From Pseudomonas nitroreducens (lineage in GTDB: Bacteria > Pseudomonadota > Gammaproteobacteria > Pseudomonadales > Pseudomonadaceae): a DNA stretch of 64,000 bases. The notes under the pieces are model-generated. The model made no database searches. It was not told the origin of the DNA and saw nothing but the letters and a program-made list of their open reading frames with translations. Positions 25,908 to 34,350 of the stretch are shown in pieces (positions within the stretch are counted from its first letter, which is position 1; each line of letters begins with the position of its first letter). The stretch is taken from contig NZ_JACHLI010000005.1 in assembly GCF_014204515.1 (NCBI RefSeq), forward strand, positions 1-64,000. The letters are read 5' to 3'. The translations under genes and the position numbers were made by a program.

Positions 25908-26309
25908 ATGACTCTGCTGCAATCCTCCCCGCTGCTTCGCCTGACCCTGAAAGTCGATGCCATCGCCGGTGGCGCCATGGGCCTGCTGATGGCCCTGGCC
26001 GCGCAACCGCTGGGCGAGCTGCTGGGACTGCCTTTCGTCCTGCTGCTGGTGGCCGGCATCGTGTTGTTGCCGCTGGCGCTGGTGCTCTACTGGATGAGCA
26101 ACCAGGAAGTGCTGTCGCGTACCGGCGTGTGGGCGGTGATCGCCTTGAATGCGTTATGGGTGGTGGAAAGCGCCGCCCTGCTGGCGACCGGCTACGTGCA
26201 GCCGACCGCCCTGGGCTACGCCTTCGTCATCGGCCAGGCGCTGGTGGTCCTGCTGCTGGCCGAACTGGAGTTCTTCGGCCTGCGTCGCTCGGCGGTACTG
26301 GCGCTGTAA
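25908..26309 (+). CDS. Small integral membrane protein
   Basis: A 133-residue protein with four predicted membrane helices (about 15-35, 38-62, 72-95, 100-122) and short loops. Motifs such as LRLTLKVDAIAGGAMGLLMA and LIALNALWVVES-type segments recall DUF-type transporter-like or DoxX-like small membrane proteins, but I cannot name the family. It follows a ribosome binding site (gaaggagc) and is divergent from the XRE regulator, which probably controls it. Confidence 0.75.
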   Translation: MTLLQSSPLLRLTLKVDAIAGGAMGLLMALAAQPLGELLGLPFVLLLVAGIVLLPLALVLYWMSNQEVLSRTGVWAVIALNALWVVESAALLATGYVQPTALGYAFVIGQALVVLLLAELEFFGLRRSAVLAL

Positions 26310-26339
26310 CCGTCTTGCGGTGCTGTAGCCGGATGCCGA

Positions 26340-26620
26340 TCGCGGACGGAGTCCGCTCCTACGACACCTGATACGGCGTAGGAGCGGACTCCGTCCGCGA
26401 TGTCTTCACCCTCGTTGAGGATGTGCCGGTGCTGCGATGTTCGCGAGCAAGCTCGCTCCTACGAAGAGCGCACCGATTCTGACCTGTAGGAGCGAGCTTG
26501 CTCGCGAACCGCCTTACGCCGATCCGTAGGGCAGGACCGTAGGGTGGGTGGAGCGCAGCGATACCCATGCGGTCGGTGCACGGAATTGATGGGTATCGCT
26601 GCGCTCCACACCATCCTACG
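26340..26620. repeat. Cluster of three different REP-type palindromes
   Basis: Three long perfect or near-perfect inverted repeats follow each other. 26340-26400: 24-base arms beginning TCGCGGACGGAG, spacer 13. 26439-26509: 24-base arms beginning GTTCGCGAGCAAGC, spacer 23. 26538-26620: arms with GGAGCGCAGCGATACCCAT and ATGGGTATCGCTGCGCTCC. All three types recur elsewhere in the window. The 350-base gap holds no gene. Confidence 0.9.
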
Positions 26621-26658
26621 TCGATGCTCGCCGGCGACTCTGCGGGATGCGAATCGCT

Positions 26659-27249
26659 TTACGCCAGGGCCTCGCGGACAAAGTCCAGGCGATCCTGGCC
26701 GAAGAACATCTCGTTGCCGACGAACATCGTCGGCGCGCCGAACATCCCGCGTTTGATCGCCGCCTCGGTGTTGGCCTTCAGCGCGTCCTTCACTTCCTGC
26801 TCGGCGGTCAGCGCCAGCAGCGCCTGCGGATCGAAGCCCGCCTCGGCCAGCAACGGGCCGACCACCGCCGGGTCGCCCAGGTTCAGCCCCCGTTCCCACA
26901 TGCCCTTGAACAGGCAATCCACCAGCGCCGCGAAGCGTTCCGGCTGGTGCAGCTGCACGCCGGTGGCGGCGCGCATCAGCGTCAGGGTGTTGATCGGGAA
27001 GTGCGGGTTCATCTTCAGTGGCGCGCCATAGCGGCGGGCGAAGCGCGCCAGGTCGATCAGCGAATAGCGGCCCTTGGCTGGAACAGTGGCCGGCGAGGAA
27101 TTGCCGGTGGCCTGGAACACGCCGCCCAGCAGTACCGGGCGATAGACCAGCTCGGCGCCGGCTTCGGCGCAGATCGCCGGCAGCTGGGTATAGGCCAGGT
27201 AAGAGGCGGGGCTGCCGAAGTCGAAGTAGAACTCGACGGATTTGCTCAT
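26659..27249 (-). CDS. 2-hydroxychromene-2-carboxylate isomerase family (DsbA-like) protein
   Basis: A 196-residue kappa-class GST/DsbA-fold protein: KSVEFYFDFGSPASYLAYTQ with the catalytic Ser in the FDFGSPASY motif, KGRYSLIDLARFARRYG and the cis-Pro region RGMFGAPTMFVGNEMFFGQD. Family members are glutathione-dependent isomerases of aromatic degradation (NahD-like), but many are not linked to naphthalene pathways. Here no aromatic catabolic genes are nearby; the next gene upstream is an SDR with its TetR regulator. Confidence 0.85.
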   Translation of the reverse strand: MSKSVEFYFDFGSPASYLAYTQLPAICAEAGAELVYRPVLLGGVFQATGNSSPATVPAKGRYSLIDLARFARRYGAPLKMNPHFPINTLTLMRAATGVQLHQPERFAALVDCLFKGMWERGLNLGDPAVVGPLLAEAGFDPQALLALTAEQEVKDALKANTEAAIKRGMFGAPTMFVGNEMFFGQDRLDFVREALA

Positions 27250-27419
27250 GAGTGGCTCTCTCTTTTTTGTTGGTTCGCAAAATCGGTATACGACCCTGCG
27301 AGCTGGAGCCAGGCTGGGCGGAATTCAGCAGGGGCGCGGAGTTTGCTCCGGCAAATGAGCAGCACCAGCTGGATTCCAACGACGCCTGGCCGACGCACAG
27401 CGAGTCGTCTGCCGATTTT

Positions 27420-28148
27420 TTACCAGCGCTCGATCCACGGGCGCAGGTCCAGTTCGAAGGTCCAGGCGTCGCGCGGCTGGCTGTGCAGGTACCAGTAGCT
27501 GTCGGCGATGTGCTCGGGGTCGAGGATGCCGTCCTGGTCCTTCTGCGCGTATTTCTGCGGGAAATTCTCGCGGATGAATTCGGTGTCGATGGCGCCGTCC
27601 ACCACCACATGGCCGACGTGCAGGCCCATCGGTCCCAGCTCGCGGGCCATGCTCTGGGCCAGCGCGCGGATGCCGTGCTTGGCCCCGGCAAAGGCGGCAA
27701 AACCCGAGGCGCCGCGCAGGCCGGCGGTGGCGCCGGTGAACAGGATCGTGCCGCGCTGGCGCTTGACCATGCGCCTGGCCACCTCGCGGCCGGTGAGGAA
27801 GCCGGAGAAGCAGGCCATTTCCCAGATCTTGAAGTACTTGCGCGCGGTCTCTTCGAGAATGCTGCAGGGCACGTTGGCGCCGATGTTGAAGACGAAGGCC
27901 TCGATGGGGCCGATGTCGCGCTCGATGGTTTCCACCAGCTCGATCACTGCCTCTTCCTTGCGCGCATCGGAGGCGAAGCCGTGGGCCTCGCCGCCTTCGG
28001 CGCGGATCTGCTCCACCAGCGGCTGCAGCTTGTCCGCCGAGCGCCGGGTGACGCAGGCCACAAAGCCCTCGCGGGCGAAGCGGCGGGCGATGGCACCGCC
28101 GGTGGCATCGCCGGCGCCGATGACCAGGACGACTTTCTTGTTCGACAT
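27420..28148 (-). CDS. SDR-family oxidoreductase
   Basis: A 242-residue short-chain dehydrogenase/reductase. The Rossmann glycine motif is GAGDATGGAIARRF, a variant of TGxxxGxG. NNAG is replaced by FNIGANVP, the catalytic Ser is in ILFTGATAGLRGASG, and the usual YxxxK is not clear: FAAFAGAKHGIRAL has F/A in place of Tyr, so this may be an atypical SDR. The start codon overlaps no other gene. It is divergent from a TetR gene, with tandem palindromes between them. Confidence 0.85.
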   Translation of the reverse strand: MSNKKVVLVIGAGDATGGAIARRFAREGFVACVTRRSADKLQPLVEQIRAEGGEAHGFASDARKEEAVIELVETIERDIGPIEAFVFNIGANVPCSILEETARKYFKIWEMACFSGFLTGREVARRMVKRQRGTILFTGATAGLRGASGFAAFAGAKHGIRALAQSMARELGPMGLHVGHVVVDGAIDTEFIRENFPQKYAQKDQDGILDPEHIADSYWYLHSQPRDAWTFELDLRPWIERW

Positions 28149-28182
28149 GCTCGTTTCCTCTGTGCTTGGCGCGAAAGTTGGT

Positions 28183-28209
28183 AAACGGTCGTTAGGTAAA
28201 CGAACGTTA
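28183..28209. promoter_or_regulatory. Tandem TetR-type operators
   Basis: TAAACGGTCGTTA (28182-28194) and TAAACGAACGTTA (28197-28209) each contain the palindrome AACG-N2-CGTT and lie 15 bases apart, centred between the divergent SDR and TetR genes. Such paired sites are typical of TetR autoregulation. Confidence 0.7.
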
Positions 28210-28255
28210 TGTTAATCTTCGACGCATCGTCAACCGTTTCGCCGGAGTCGCCCCG

Positions 28256-28819
28256 ATGCGCTACTCAGCCACCCACAAGGAAGAAACCCGCCAGCGCCTG
28301 CTCGACAGCAGCGGCGCGCTCGCCAAGCAGGGCGGTTTCGCCACCAGCGGCGTCGATGCGCTGATGAAGGCGGTCGGGCTGTCGGGCGGGGCGTTCTACA
28401 ACCACTTCGGTTCGAAGGACGAGCTGTTCGCCGCCATCGTCGAGCGCGAACTGCAGCAGAGCGTCGAGCGCCTCGCGGCCAAGGGCAAGGTGCTCGACCG
28501 CGCACGCCTGGAGCGCGGGTTGAAGCGTTACCTGAGCGTCACCCATGTACAGGACGCCGGTGCCGGTTGCGCGATTCCGGCGCTGGGCGCGGAGATCGCC
28601 CGCGCCGACGAGTCCGTGCGGCAGAGCGCCGAGGAGGCGCTGGTGGAGTTGCAACAGGCCTGGGCTGAGGCGCTGGGGTCGCAGGAGGACGCCTGGGCGC
28701 TGCTGGCGCAGTGCGTCGGCGCGTTGGTGGTGGCGCGCATGGTCGCCAGCGAGAAGACGCAGAAGGCGATCATCGAGTCGAGCCGCAGTTTCCTGTTGCG
28801 CCATCTCGACGAGCAGTGA
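28256..28819 (+). CDS. TetR/AcrR-family regulator
   Basis: A 187-residue repressor. Residues 8-55 form the TetR helix-turn-helix (TRQRLLDSSGALAKQGGFAT, GLSGGAFYNHFGSKDELFAA). The C-terminal ligand domain has SVTHVQDAGAGCAIPALGAE, as in YxaF/LmrA-like regulators that respond to electrophiles or quinones. It faces the SDR gene across 107 bases containing tandem operators, so the SDR is the probable target. Confidence 0.9.
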   Translation: MRYSATHKEETRQRLLDSSGALAKQGGFATSGVDALMKAVGLSGGAFYNHFGSKDELFAAIVERELQQSVERLAAKGKVLDRARLERGLKRYLSVTHVQDAGAGCAIPALGAEIARADESVRQSAEEALVELQQAWAEALGSQEDAWALLAQCVGALVVARMVASEKTQKAIIESSRSFLLRHLDEQ

Positions 28820-28868
28820 GGCCCGTTGTGGGATTCACTGTCTTTCTCTGTAAATCCGTGCCTGCTGC

Positions 28869-29020
28869 TCCCCCTCACCCCAGCCCTCTCCCTCAGGGAG
28901 AGGGGGCAGTCCGTGCTGGCTGACACTTGGGGTTTCATCCTGTGGCGATCAGTGCCCTTTCGCTTGAGAAGAGATTTAGCGCGTAGGGCGGATAACGCCG
29001 TGGGCGTTATGCGCCCTACG
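28869..29020. repeat. REP-type palindromes between TetR and TSUP genes
   Basis: 28869-28906 contains CCCTCTCCCTCAGGGAGAGGG; 28982-29020 contains GTAGGGCGGATAACGCC and GGCGTTATGCGCCCTAC, the second of the same family as the element at 335-411. Together with copies at 29849-29993 they bracket the TSUP gene. Confidence 0.8.
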
Positions 29021-29034
29021 GGGTAGGCGCGGGG

Positions 29035-29784
29035 TTACAGGCCGCGAATCGCCAGGTCCGCCCCGAGCAGCAACAGCCCACCGAAGAAGCAGCGGCGGAA
29101 TGCCAGCGGGCTGATCCGCGAACGCAGCCAGGTGCCCAGGTACATACCCGCCAGGGCCGGCAGCAGGGCCAGCAGCGACAGGCCGAGCACGTCGGCCTGC
29201 AGCAGTGAGCCGTGCTGGCTGAGGGTGATTGCCAGGGCCAGGGTCGAGACGGTGAAGGACAGCCCCAGCGCCTGCACCAGGTCGTCCTTCTCCAGGCCCA
29301 GGGCCTGCAGGAAGGGCACGGCGGGAATCACGAAGACGCCGGTCACGGCGGTGACGCCGCCAGTGATCACACCAATCAGCGGCGACAGCCAGCGCTCATG
29401 CTTCGGCGCCACGCTGAAGCGCTTGTTCGACAGCCCCAGCAGCGCATAGAGGATCAGCGCCACGCCCAGCAGCGGCGTGGCCGCCGGCCAGTTTTCCCCC
29501 GCCAGCAGCCAGCCCACCAGCAATGTGCCGACGACGATGCCGACCAGCATGCCCCACAGCCGTTTGAGCAGCCCGAGGAAGCGCGGTCCGGCGGCGAGCT
29601 GCCAGATATTGGTGACGGTGGACGGCACGACGAGGATGGCAGCCGCTTGCATGGGCGGCATCACCAGCCCGAGCAGCCCGACGGCGACCGTGGGCAGGCC
29701 GAGCCCGACCACGCCCTTGACCAGGCCGGCGAGGAGGAAGGTGAGGACGATCAGTTCGAGGTGTTGCGGGAGGGCGTCGAACAT
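29035..29784 (-). CDS. TSUP (TauE/SafE) family permease
   Basis: A 249-residue inner-membrane protein with about eight helices and the TSUP pattern: VLTFLLAGLVKGVVGLGLPT near the N-terminus and SPLIGVITGGVTAVTGVFVI in the repeat. Members export sulfite, sulfoacetate or other organic anions. The nearby cysAWT genes make a sulfur role tempting, but they are separate transcription units with REP sequences between. Start at 29784 (MFDALPQ) preferred over 29901, which would include repeat-derived residues. Confidence 0.88.
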   Translation of the reverse strand: MFDALPQHLELIVLTFLLAGLVKGVVGLGLPTVAVGLLGLVMPPMQAAAILVVPSTVTNIWQLAAGPRFLGLLKRLWGMLVGIVVGTLLVGWLLAGENWPAATPLLGVALILYALLGLSNKRFSVAPKHERWLSPLIGVITGGVTAVTGVFVIPAVPFLQALGLEKDDLVQALGLSFTVSTLALAITLSQHGSLLQADVLGLSLLALLPALAGMYLGTWLRSRISPLAFRRCFFGGLLLLGADLAIRGL

Positions 29785-29848
29785 GGCCGGGCCTTGTTGA
29801 AAGCAGGGTCGGCAGGATACGAGGGTTTGGCCGTCAGGGGAAAGCGCG

Positions 29849-29993
29849 GTCCCTCTCCCTAACCCTCTCCCTGAAGGGAGAGGGGACTGTCCGGCGTGCA
29901 CTGAAACTCACGTGCCAGCCGGCTAGCTCTGAAGGGCGGTGATGCAGAGAAGCACGCCCTCTCCCTTCAGGGAGAGGGCTGGGGAGAGGGTGA
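29849..29993. repeat. REP-type 'ccctctccc' palindromes
   Basis: CCCTCTCCCTGAAGGGAGAGGG-type palindromes (split by a short loop) occur at 29863-29884 and, in inverse order, CCCTCTCCCTTCAGGGAGAGGG at about 29958-29979, followed by CTGGGGAGAGGGTGA. They are the same family as at 28869. Confidence 0.8.
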
Positions 29994-30033
29994 TACCCCC
30001 ACGCGCAGGAGCATGAAGCGGAAGACCGCCCGA

Positions 30034-31023
30034 TCAGATATTCGCCACCGGCTGATAAGCCTTCGGCTTGAAGTACAGCGTCTCGCCACGGGCCAGACCG
30101 GTAAGGCTGTCGTGGTCCTTCACCACCTCGGCCTCGATCAGCTCGTCCTGCCCGTCGACCTTGAGGGTCACTCGGGTGATCGCGCCCAGCGGGCGGATGT
30201 CGCGGACTTCGGCGGCGCGATGCTCGGCCACTTCGGAGCGCGACAGCGAGATTTCGTGGGGACGGAACAGCACGTGCTCGTCACCGCCCAGGTGCAGGCG
30301 GTTGGAGTCGCCGAGGAAGTGGTAGACGAAGTCGCTGGCCGGGTTCTCGTAGACTTCGCCCGGCGAGCCGATCTGCTCGATCACGCCCTTGTTCATCACC
30401 ACGATGCGGTCGGCGACTTCCATCGCTTCTTCCTGGTCGTGGGTGACGAACACGGAGGTCAGGTTGATCTCCTCGTGCAGGCGCGCCAGCCAGCGGCGCA
30501 GCTCCTTGCGCACCTTGGCGTCGAGGGCGCCGAAGGGTTCGTCGAGCAGCAGGATCTTCGGTTCCACCGCCAGCGCGCGGGCCAGGGCGATACGCTGGCG
30601 CTGGCCGCCGGAGAGCTGCTCCGGGTAGCGGTCCGACAGCCAGTCCAGCTGCACCATGTTGAGCAGCTCGTGGACCTTTTCGGCGATGCGCGACTCGCTC
30701 GGGCGTTCCTTCTTCGGTTTCATGCGCAGGCCGAAGGCGACGTTGTCGAATACCGTCATGTGGCGGAACAGCGCGTAGTGCTGGAACACGAAGCCGACGT
30801 TGCGATCGCGCACGTCGTGCTGCGAGACGTCCTCGCCGTGGAACACGATGTTGCCCACGTCCGGGGTTTCCAGGCCGGCGATGATGCGCAGCAGGGTGGT
30901 CTTGCCGCAGCCGGACGGGCCGAGCAGGGCGACCAGTTCTCCGCTGTGGATATCCAGGTTGATGTCGTTCAGCGCCTTGAAGGCGTTGAAGTTCTTGCTG
31001 ACGTTACGGATCTCGATGCTCAT
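30034..31023 (-). CDS. cysA: Sulfate/thiosulfate ABC transporter ATP-binding protein CysA
   Basis: A 329-residue ABC ATPase. Walker A LLGPSGCGKTTLLRIIAGLE, signature LSGGQRQRIALARALAVEPK, Walker B ILLLDEPFGALD and the H-loop SVFVTHDQEEAMEVADRIVV are intact. The C-terminal regulatory TOBE-like domain (about 240-329) is that of CysA. It energises sulfate import with CysT and CysW. Last gene of the cysT-cysW-cysA operon, 14 bases after cysW. Confidence 0.96.
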   Translation of the reverse strand: MSIEIRNVSKNFNAFKALNDINLDIHSGELVALLGPSGCGKTTLLRIIAGLETPDVGNIVFHGEDVSQHDVRDRNVGFVFQHYALFRHMTVFDNVAFGLRMKPKKERPSESRIAEKVHELLNMVQLDWLSDRYPEQLSGGQRQRIALARALAVEPKILLLDEPFGALDAKVRKELRRWLARLHEEINLTSVFVTHDQEEAMEVADRIVVMNKGVIEQIGSPGEVYENPASDFVYHFLGDSNRLHLGGDEHVLFRPHEISLSRSEVAEHRAAEVRDIRPLGAITRVTLKVDGQDELIEAEVVKDHDSLTGLARGETLYFKPKAYQPVANI

Positions 31024-31037
31024 GGCGTGGCTCTCAC

Positions 31038-31910
31038 TTATTCATCGTCAGCTTTGACTTTGGTGCGGGACAGGCGCGACTCGCTCCACTGCTTGAGCAG
31101 CAGGATGACCAGGGCCATCAGCAGCAACAGGGTGGCGACGCTGAAAGCGGCGACGTGGTTGTATTCGTTGTAGAGGATTTCGACGTGCAGCGGCAGGGTG
31201 TTGGTGACGCCGCGGATGTGCCCGGAGACCACCGATACCGCGCCGAACTCGCCCATGGCCCGCGCGGTGCAGAGCACCACGCCGTAGATCAGGCCCCATT
31301 TGATGTTCGGCAGGGTCACGTGCCAGAACATTTGCCAGCCGTTGGCGCCGAGCAGGCGCGCGGCCTCTTCCTCCTGGGTGCCCTGTTCCTGCATCAGCGG
31401 GATCAGTTCGCGGGCGACGAAGGGGAAGGTCACGAAGATGGTCGCCAGGACGATGCCGGGCACGGCGAAGACGATCTGGATGTCGTGGTCGCTCAGCCAC
31501 TCGCCGAAGTAACCCTGGGCGCCGAACAGCAGCACGTAGATCAGGCCGGCGATCACCGGCGAGACCGAGAACGGCAGGTCGATCAGGGTCACCAGGATGC
31601 TCTTGCCGGGGAACTCGAACTTGGTCACGCACCAGGCAGCGGCCACGCCGAACACCAGGTTCAGCGGCACCGAGATGCCCACAGCGATCAGCGTCAGCTT
31701 CAGCGCGGCGAGGGCATCGGGCTCGATGATGGCGTCGAAGAAGGTGCCCAGGCCCTGCTTCAGTGCCTCGCTCAACACCACGAACAGCGGCAGCAGCAGG
31801 AACAGCGCGAAGGCCAGCCAGGCCAGCGCGATCAGGGCGCGGCGACCCCAGACATTACCCCGGCGAGCAGCGTTGGCAGCGGCCGCGGCGGAAAGGCTTG
31901 CGGTACTCAT
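31038..31910 (-). CDS. cysW: Sulfate ABC transporter permease CysW
   Basis: A 290-residue inner-membrane permease with six or seven helices. The EAA-type loop FVARELIPLMQEQGTQEEEA, ARLLGANGWQMFWHVTLPNI matches CysW, as does SVVSGHIRGVTNTLPLHVEI. It forms the sulfate/thiosulfate channel with CysT. It lies 10 bases downstream of cysT and 14 upstream of cysA. Confidence 0.95.
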   Translation of the reverse strand: MSTASLSAAAAANAARRGNVWGRRALIALAWLAFALFLLLPLFVVLSEALKQGLGTFFDAIIEPDALAALKLTLIAVGISVPLNLVFGVAAAWCVTKFEFPGKSILVTLIDLPFSVSPVIAGLIYVLLFGAQGYFGEWLSDHDIQIVFAVPGIVLATIFVTFPFVARELIPLMQEQGTQEEEAARLLGANGWQMFWHVTLPNIKWGLIYGVVLCTARAMGEFGAVSVVSGHIRGVTNTLPLHVEILYNEYNHVAAFSVATLLLLMALVILLLKQWSESRLSRTKVKADDE

Positions 31911-31920
31911 GGCGCGCTCC

Positions 31921-32739
31921 TCAGGGGGGTTCGATGCGGCGTTGCAGCAGGTTGATCAGCAGCAGCAGGACGAAGGCGACGACCAGCATCAGCACGCCGA
32001 TGGCGGTGGCGCCGGTGTAGTCGTACTGGTCCAGCTTGACCATGATCAGCAGCGGCAGGATTTCGGTCTTCATCGGCATGTTGCCGGCAATGAAGATCAC
32101 CGAGCCGTACTCGCCGACGCCACGGGCGAAGGCCAGGGCGAAACCGGTCAGCCAGGCCGGCAGCAGCGCCGGCAGCAGCACGTGGCGGAACACCTGCAAC
32201 GGCTTGGCGCCCAGGCAGGCGGCGGCCTCTTCCACTTCACGCGGGATGTCCGCCAGCACCGGCTGCACCGTGCGCACCACGAAGGGCAGGACCACGAAGG
32301 TCAGCGCCAGGGTGATGCCCAGCGGGGAGTAGGCGATCTTGAAGCCCAGCTCGGTGGCGAAGCGGCCGACCATGCCGTTGGGCGCATACAGCGCGGTGAG
32401 CGCGATGCCGGCCACGGCGGTGGGGAGGGCGAAGGGCAGGTCGATCATCGCGTCGATGATCTTGCGTCCCGGGAAGCGGTAGCGCACCAGCACCCAGGCC
32501 AGCAGCGTGCCGATCACGCCGTTGATCACGGCGGCGATCAAGGCGGTGCCGAAGCTCAGCTTGAGCGCGGCGATGACCCGCGGGGCGGTGATGATGGTCC
32601 AGAACTGATCCCAGGTGAGTTCAGTGGTCTTGAGGAACAAGGCCCCCAGCGGAATCAGCACCAACAGGCTGAGATACACCAGGGTGTAGCCCAGAGTCAG
32701 CCCGAAGCCGGGTATGACCGGGGAGATGCGTCGCGACAT
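31921..32739 (-). CDS. cysT: Sulfate ABC transporter permease CysT
   Basis: A 272-residue permease with the ABC EAA loop in VQPVLADIPREVEEAAACLG, AKPLQVFRHVLLPALLPAWL, and the typical GEYGSVIFIAGNMPMKTEIL. Start at 32739 (MSRRISPVIPG). In P. aeruginosa the gene directly upstream is sbp, the periplasmic sulfate-binding protein; here it has been lost except for the tail fused onto a GGDEF protein, so the operon lacks its own binding protein. Confidence 0.95.
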   Translation of the reverse strand: MSRRISPVIPGFGLTLGYTLVYLSLLVLIPLGALFLKTTELTWDQFWTIITAPRVIAALKLSFGTALIAAVINGVIGTLLAWVLVRYRFPGRKIIDAMIDLPFALPTAVAGIALTALYAPNGMVGRFATELGFKIAYSPLGITLALTFVVLPFVVRTVQPVLADIPREVEEAAACLGAKPLQVFRHVLLPALLPAWLTGFALAFARGVGEYGSVIFIAGNMPMKTEILPLLIMVKLDQYDYTGATAIGVLMLVVAFVLLLLINLLQRRIEPP

Positions 32740-32768
32740 TGAAACCTCTCGGTTAGCTGAAAGCTGCA

Positions 32769-32818
32769 AGCCACAAGCGCCAAGCGGGCTTGTGGCTCAT
32801 CGCTTGGCGCTTGTGGCT
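32769..32818. repeat. Inverted repeat upstream of cysT
   Basis: AGCCACAAGCGCCAAGC (32769-32785) and GCTTGGCGCTTGTGGCT (32802-32818) are perfect 17-base arms around a 16-base spacer that itself repeats GCTTGTGGCT. It sits between cysT and the chimeric gene and could be a REP element or a terminator-like hairpin. Confidence 0.75.
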
Positions 32819-32825
32819 GCGCGGT

Positions 32826-34172
32826 TTACTGCGCTTGGTAGATCTTGTCGAAGATGCCGCCGTCGTTGAAGAACTTGGGCTGGGCGAGGCTGCTGGCGTG
32901 GTGCGGCTGCTGGCTTTCGAGGACCACGGCGAACTCGTCGCCGCCCAGCCGGGCCAGGGAGCAGCGCTCGTCCAGGCAGTCTTCCAGGCGCTCGGCGACG
33001 GCGCGGATCAGCAGGTCGCCGATGCTGTGGCCGAGGCTGTCGTTGATGTGCTTGAAGTGGTCCAGGTCGATGCTCAGCAACGCGCCGCCGCCCTGTTCAC
33101 GTTCGGCGCGGGTCAGCGCCTGCTCGATGCGTTCGCGCAGCAGCAGGCGGTTGGGCAGGCCGGTGAGCGGGTCGTGGTGGGCGAGGAAATCCAGCTCGTG
33201 CTGCGAGCGCTTCAGGCTGCTGAGGTCGGAGAACACCGCCACGTAATGGGTCAGCTCGCCTTCTTCGTTGCGTACGGCGCGGATGTGCTGCCACTGCGGG
33301 TACACCTCGCCGCTCTTGCGGCGGTTCCAGATCTCGCCGCTCCACACCCCGTCGCTGAGCAGGGCGCTCCACATGCGCTGGTAGAAGGCGGCGTCCTGGC
33401 GGCCGGACTTGAGCAGCGACGGCTCGCCGCCGAGCACATCCGCGGCGCTGTAACCGGTGATGCGCGAGAAGGACGGGTTGGTATGCACGATGATGCCGCT
33501 GGCGTCGGTCACCAGCAGGCCTTCCTGGGTCGCCTCGAACACGGCGGCGGCCTGGCGCAGGTGGTCTTCGTTGCTGCGCTGGCGGGTGATGTCGCGGTTG
33601 ACCCCGGTCAGGCGCAGTGGCTGGCCATCGTCCGCTCGGGTCAGGCGGCCGCTGCTGCGTACCCAGCGATAGCCGCCGTCACCGTGGCGGATGCGGTAGA
33701 CGCACTCCAGACGTGGGCTCAGGCCCTGGATGCAGTCCTGGTGCTGGGCCAGGGTGCGCGCGCGGTCGTCCGGGTGCAGGCGGTTCTCCCAGAGCAGCAG
33801 GTCGTCGCTCAGGTGCTCCAGCGGCAGGCCGATCAGGTTGGCGTAGCCGGGGGAGTAGTAGACGCGATGGGTCTGCAGGTCCCAGTCCCAGATGCCGTCC
33901 TCGACCACCTCGAAGACCCGGCTCAGGCGCTGCTCGTTGTCGGCCAGCGCCTCGTAGGCGGCGAGCTGGCGACGGAAGTGCCGCCAGAGCAAAAAGAACA
34001 GCAGCAGCGAGGTAACGGCCAGGAAGCCGAACCTCTTCAGCTCCAGCGCGCGCGTCAGCGAAGCGGGTTCGAGCAGGACATTTTGTAACCATTGGTCACT
34101 CAGCCAGACCCAGAGGGTGGCGACGACCAGGTACAGAAGACTGATGCGCAGGGCGCTGAGGCGTGGATTCAT
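32826..34172 (-). CDS. Chimeric PAS-GGDEF protein with sulfate-binding-protein tail (deletion fusion)
   Basis: A 448-residue protein starting MNPRLSALRISLLYLVVATL. Two N-terminal membrane helices (about 8-28 and 50-66) precede two PAS/PAC domains (about 80-205 and 210-325) and a GGDEF domain (DPLTGLPNRLLLRERIEQ; GGDEF at 410-414). About 15 residues after GGDEF the protein leaves the family: the end AQPKFFNDGGIFDKIYQAQ is the C-terminus expected of a Sbp-type sulfate-binding protein. The last part of GGDEF and any EAL domain are missing. The neighbours (desA upstream, cysTWA downstream) match P. aeruginosa PA0286 and PA0280-0282, between which I recall sbp, a small gene and a PAS-GGDEF-EAL gene. 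A deletion of these is inferred; cyclase activity is doubtful. Confidence 0.85.
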   Translation of the reverse strand: MNPRLSALRISLLYLVVATLWVWLSDQWLQNVLLEPASLTRALELKRFGFLAVTSLLLFFLLWRHFRRQLAAYEALADNEQRLSRVFEVVEDGIWDWDLQTHRVYYSPGYANLIGLPLEHLSDDLLLWENRLHPDDRARTLAQHQDCIQGLSPRLECVYRIRHGDGGYRWVRSSGRLTRADDGQPLRLTGVNRDITRQRSNEDHLRQAAAVFEATQEGLLVTDASGIIVHTNPSFSRITGYSAADVLGGEPSLLKSGRQDAAFYQRMWSALLSDGVWSGEIWNRRKSGEVYPQWQHIRAVRNEEGELTHYVAVFSDLSSLKRSQHELDFLAHHDPLTGLPNRLLLRERIEQALTRAEREQGGGALLSIDLDHFKHINDSLGHSIGDLLIRAVAERLEDCLDERCSLARLGGDEFAVVLESQQPHHASSLAQPKFFNDGGIFDKIYQAQ

Positions 34173-34350
34173 GCGACGGCGGGTTGGATTTATTGGCTGA
34201 GCAGTATAAATGATGGCCACTTGGCCGCGTTCGTATCTAAAAGACCGGATGGTAATCCGGACCCGCTTGGTGATAATGCGGCTGTCTTTTCCCGGTACAG
34301 CTCGCCCAGCAGGGCGTAGCCCTACCCCCTTCCGAGGTACAGTATCGCCT

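Noticed and set aside
26310..26658. CRISPR-like array suspected from repeated palindromes
   Set aside because: The repeats are different REP families with no regular spacer length and no cas genes nearby.
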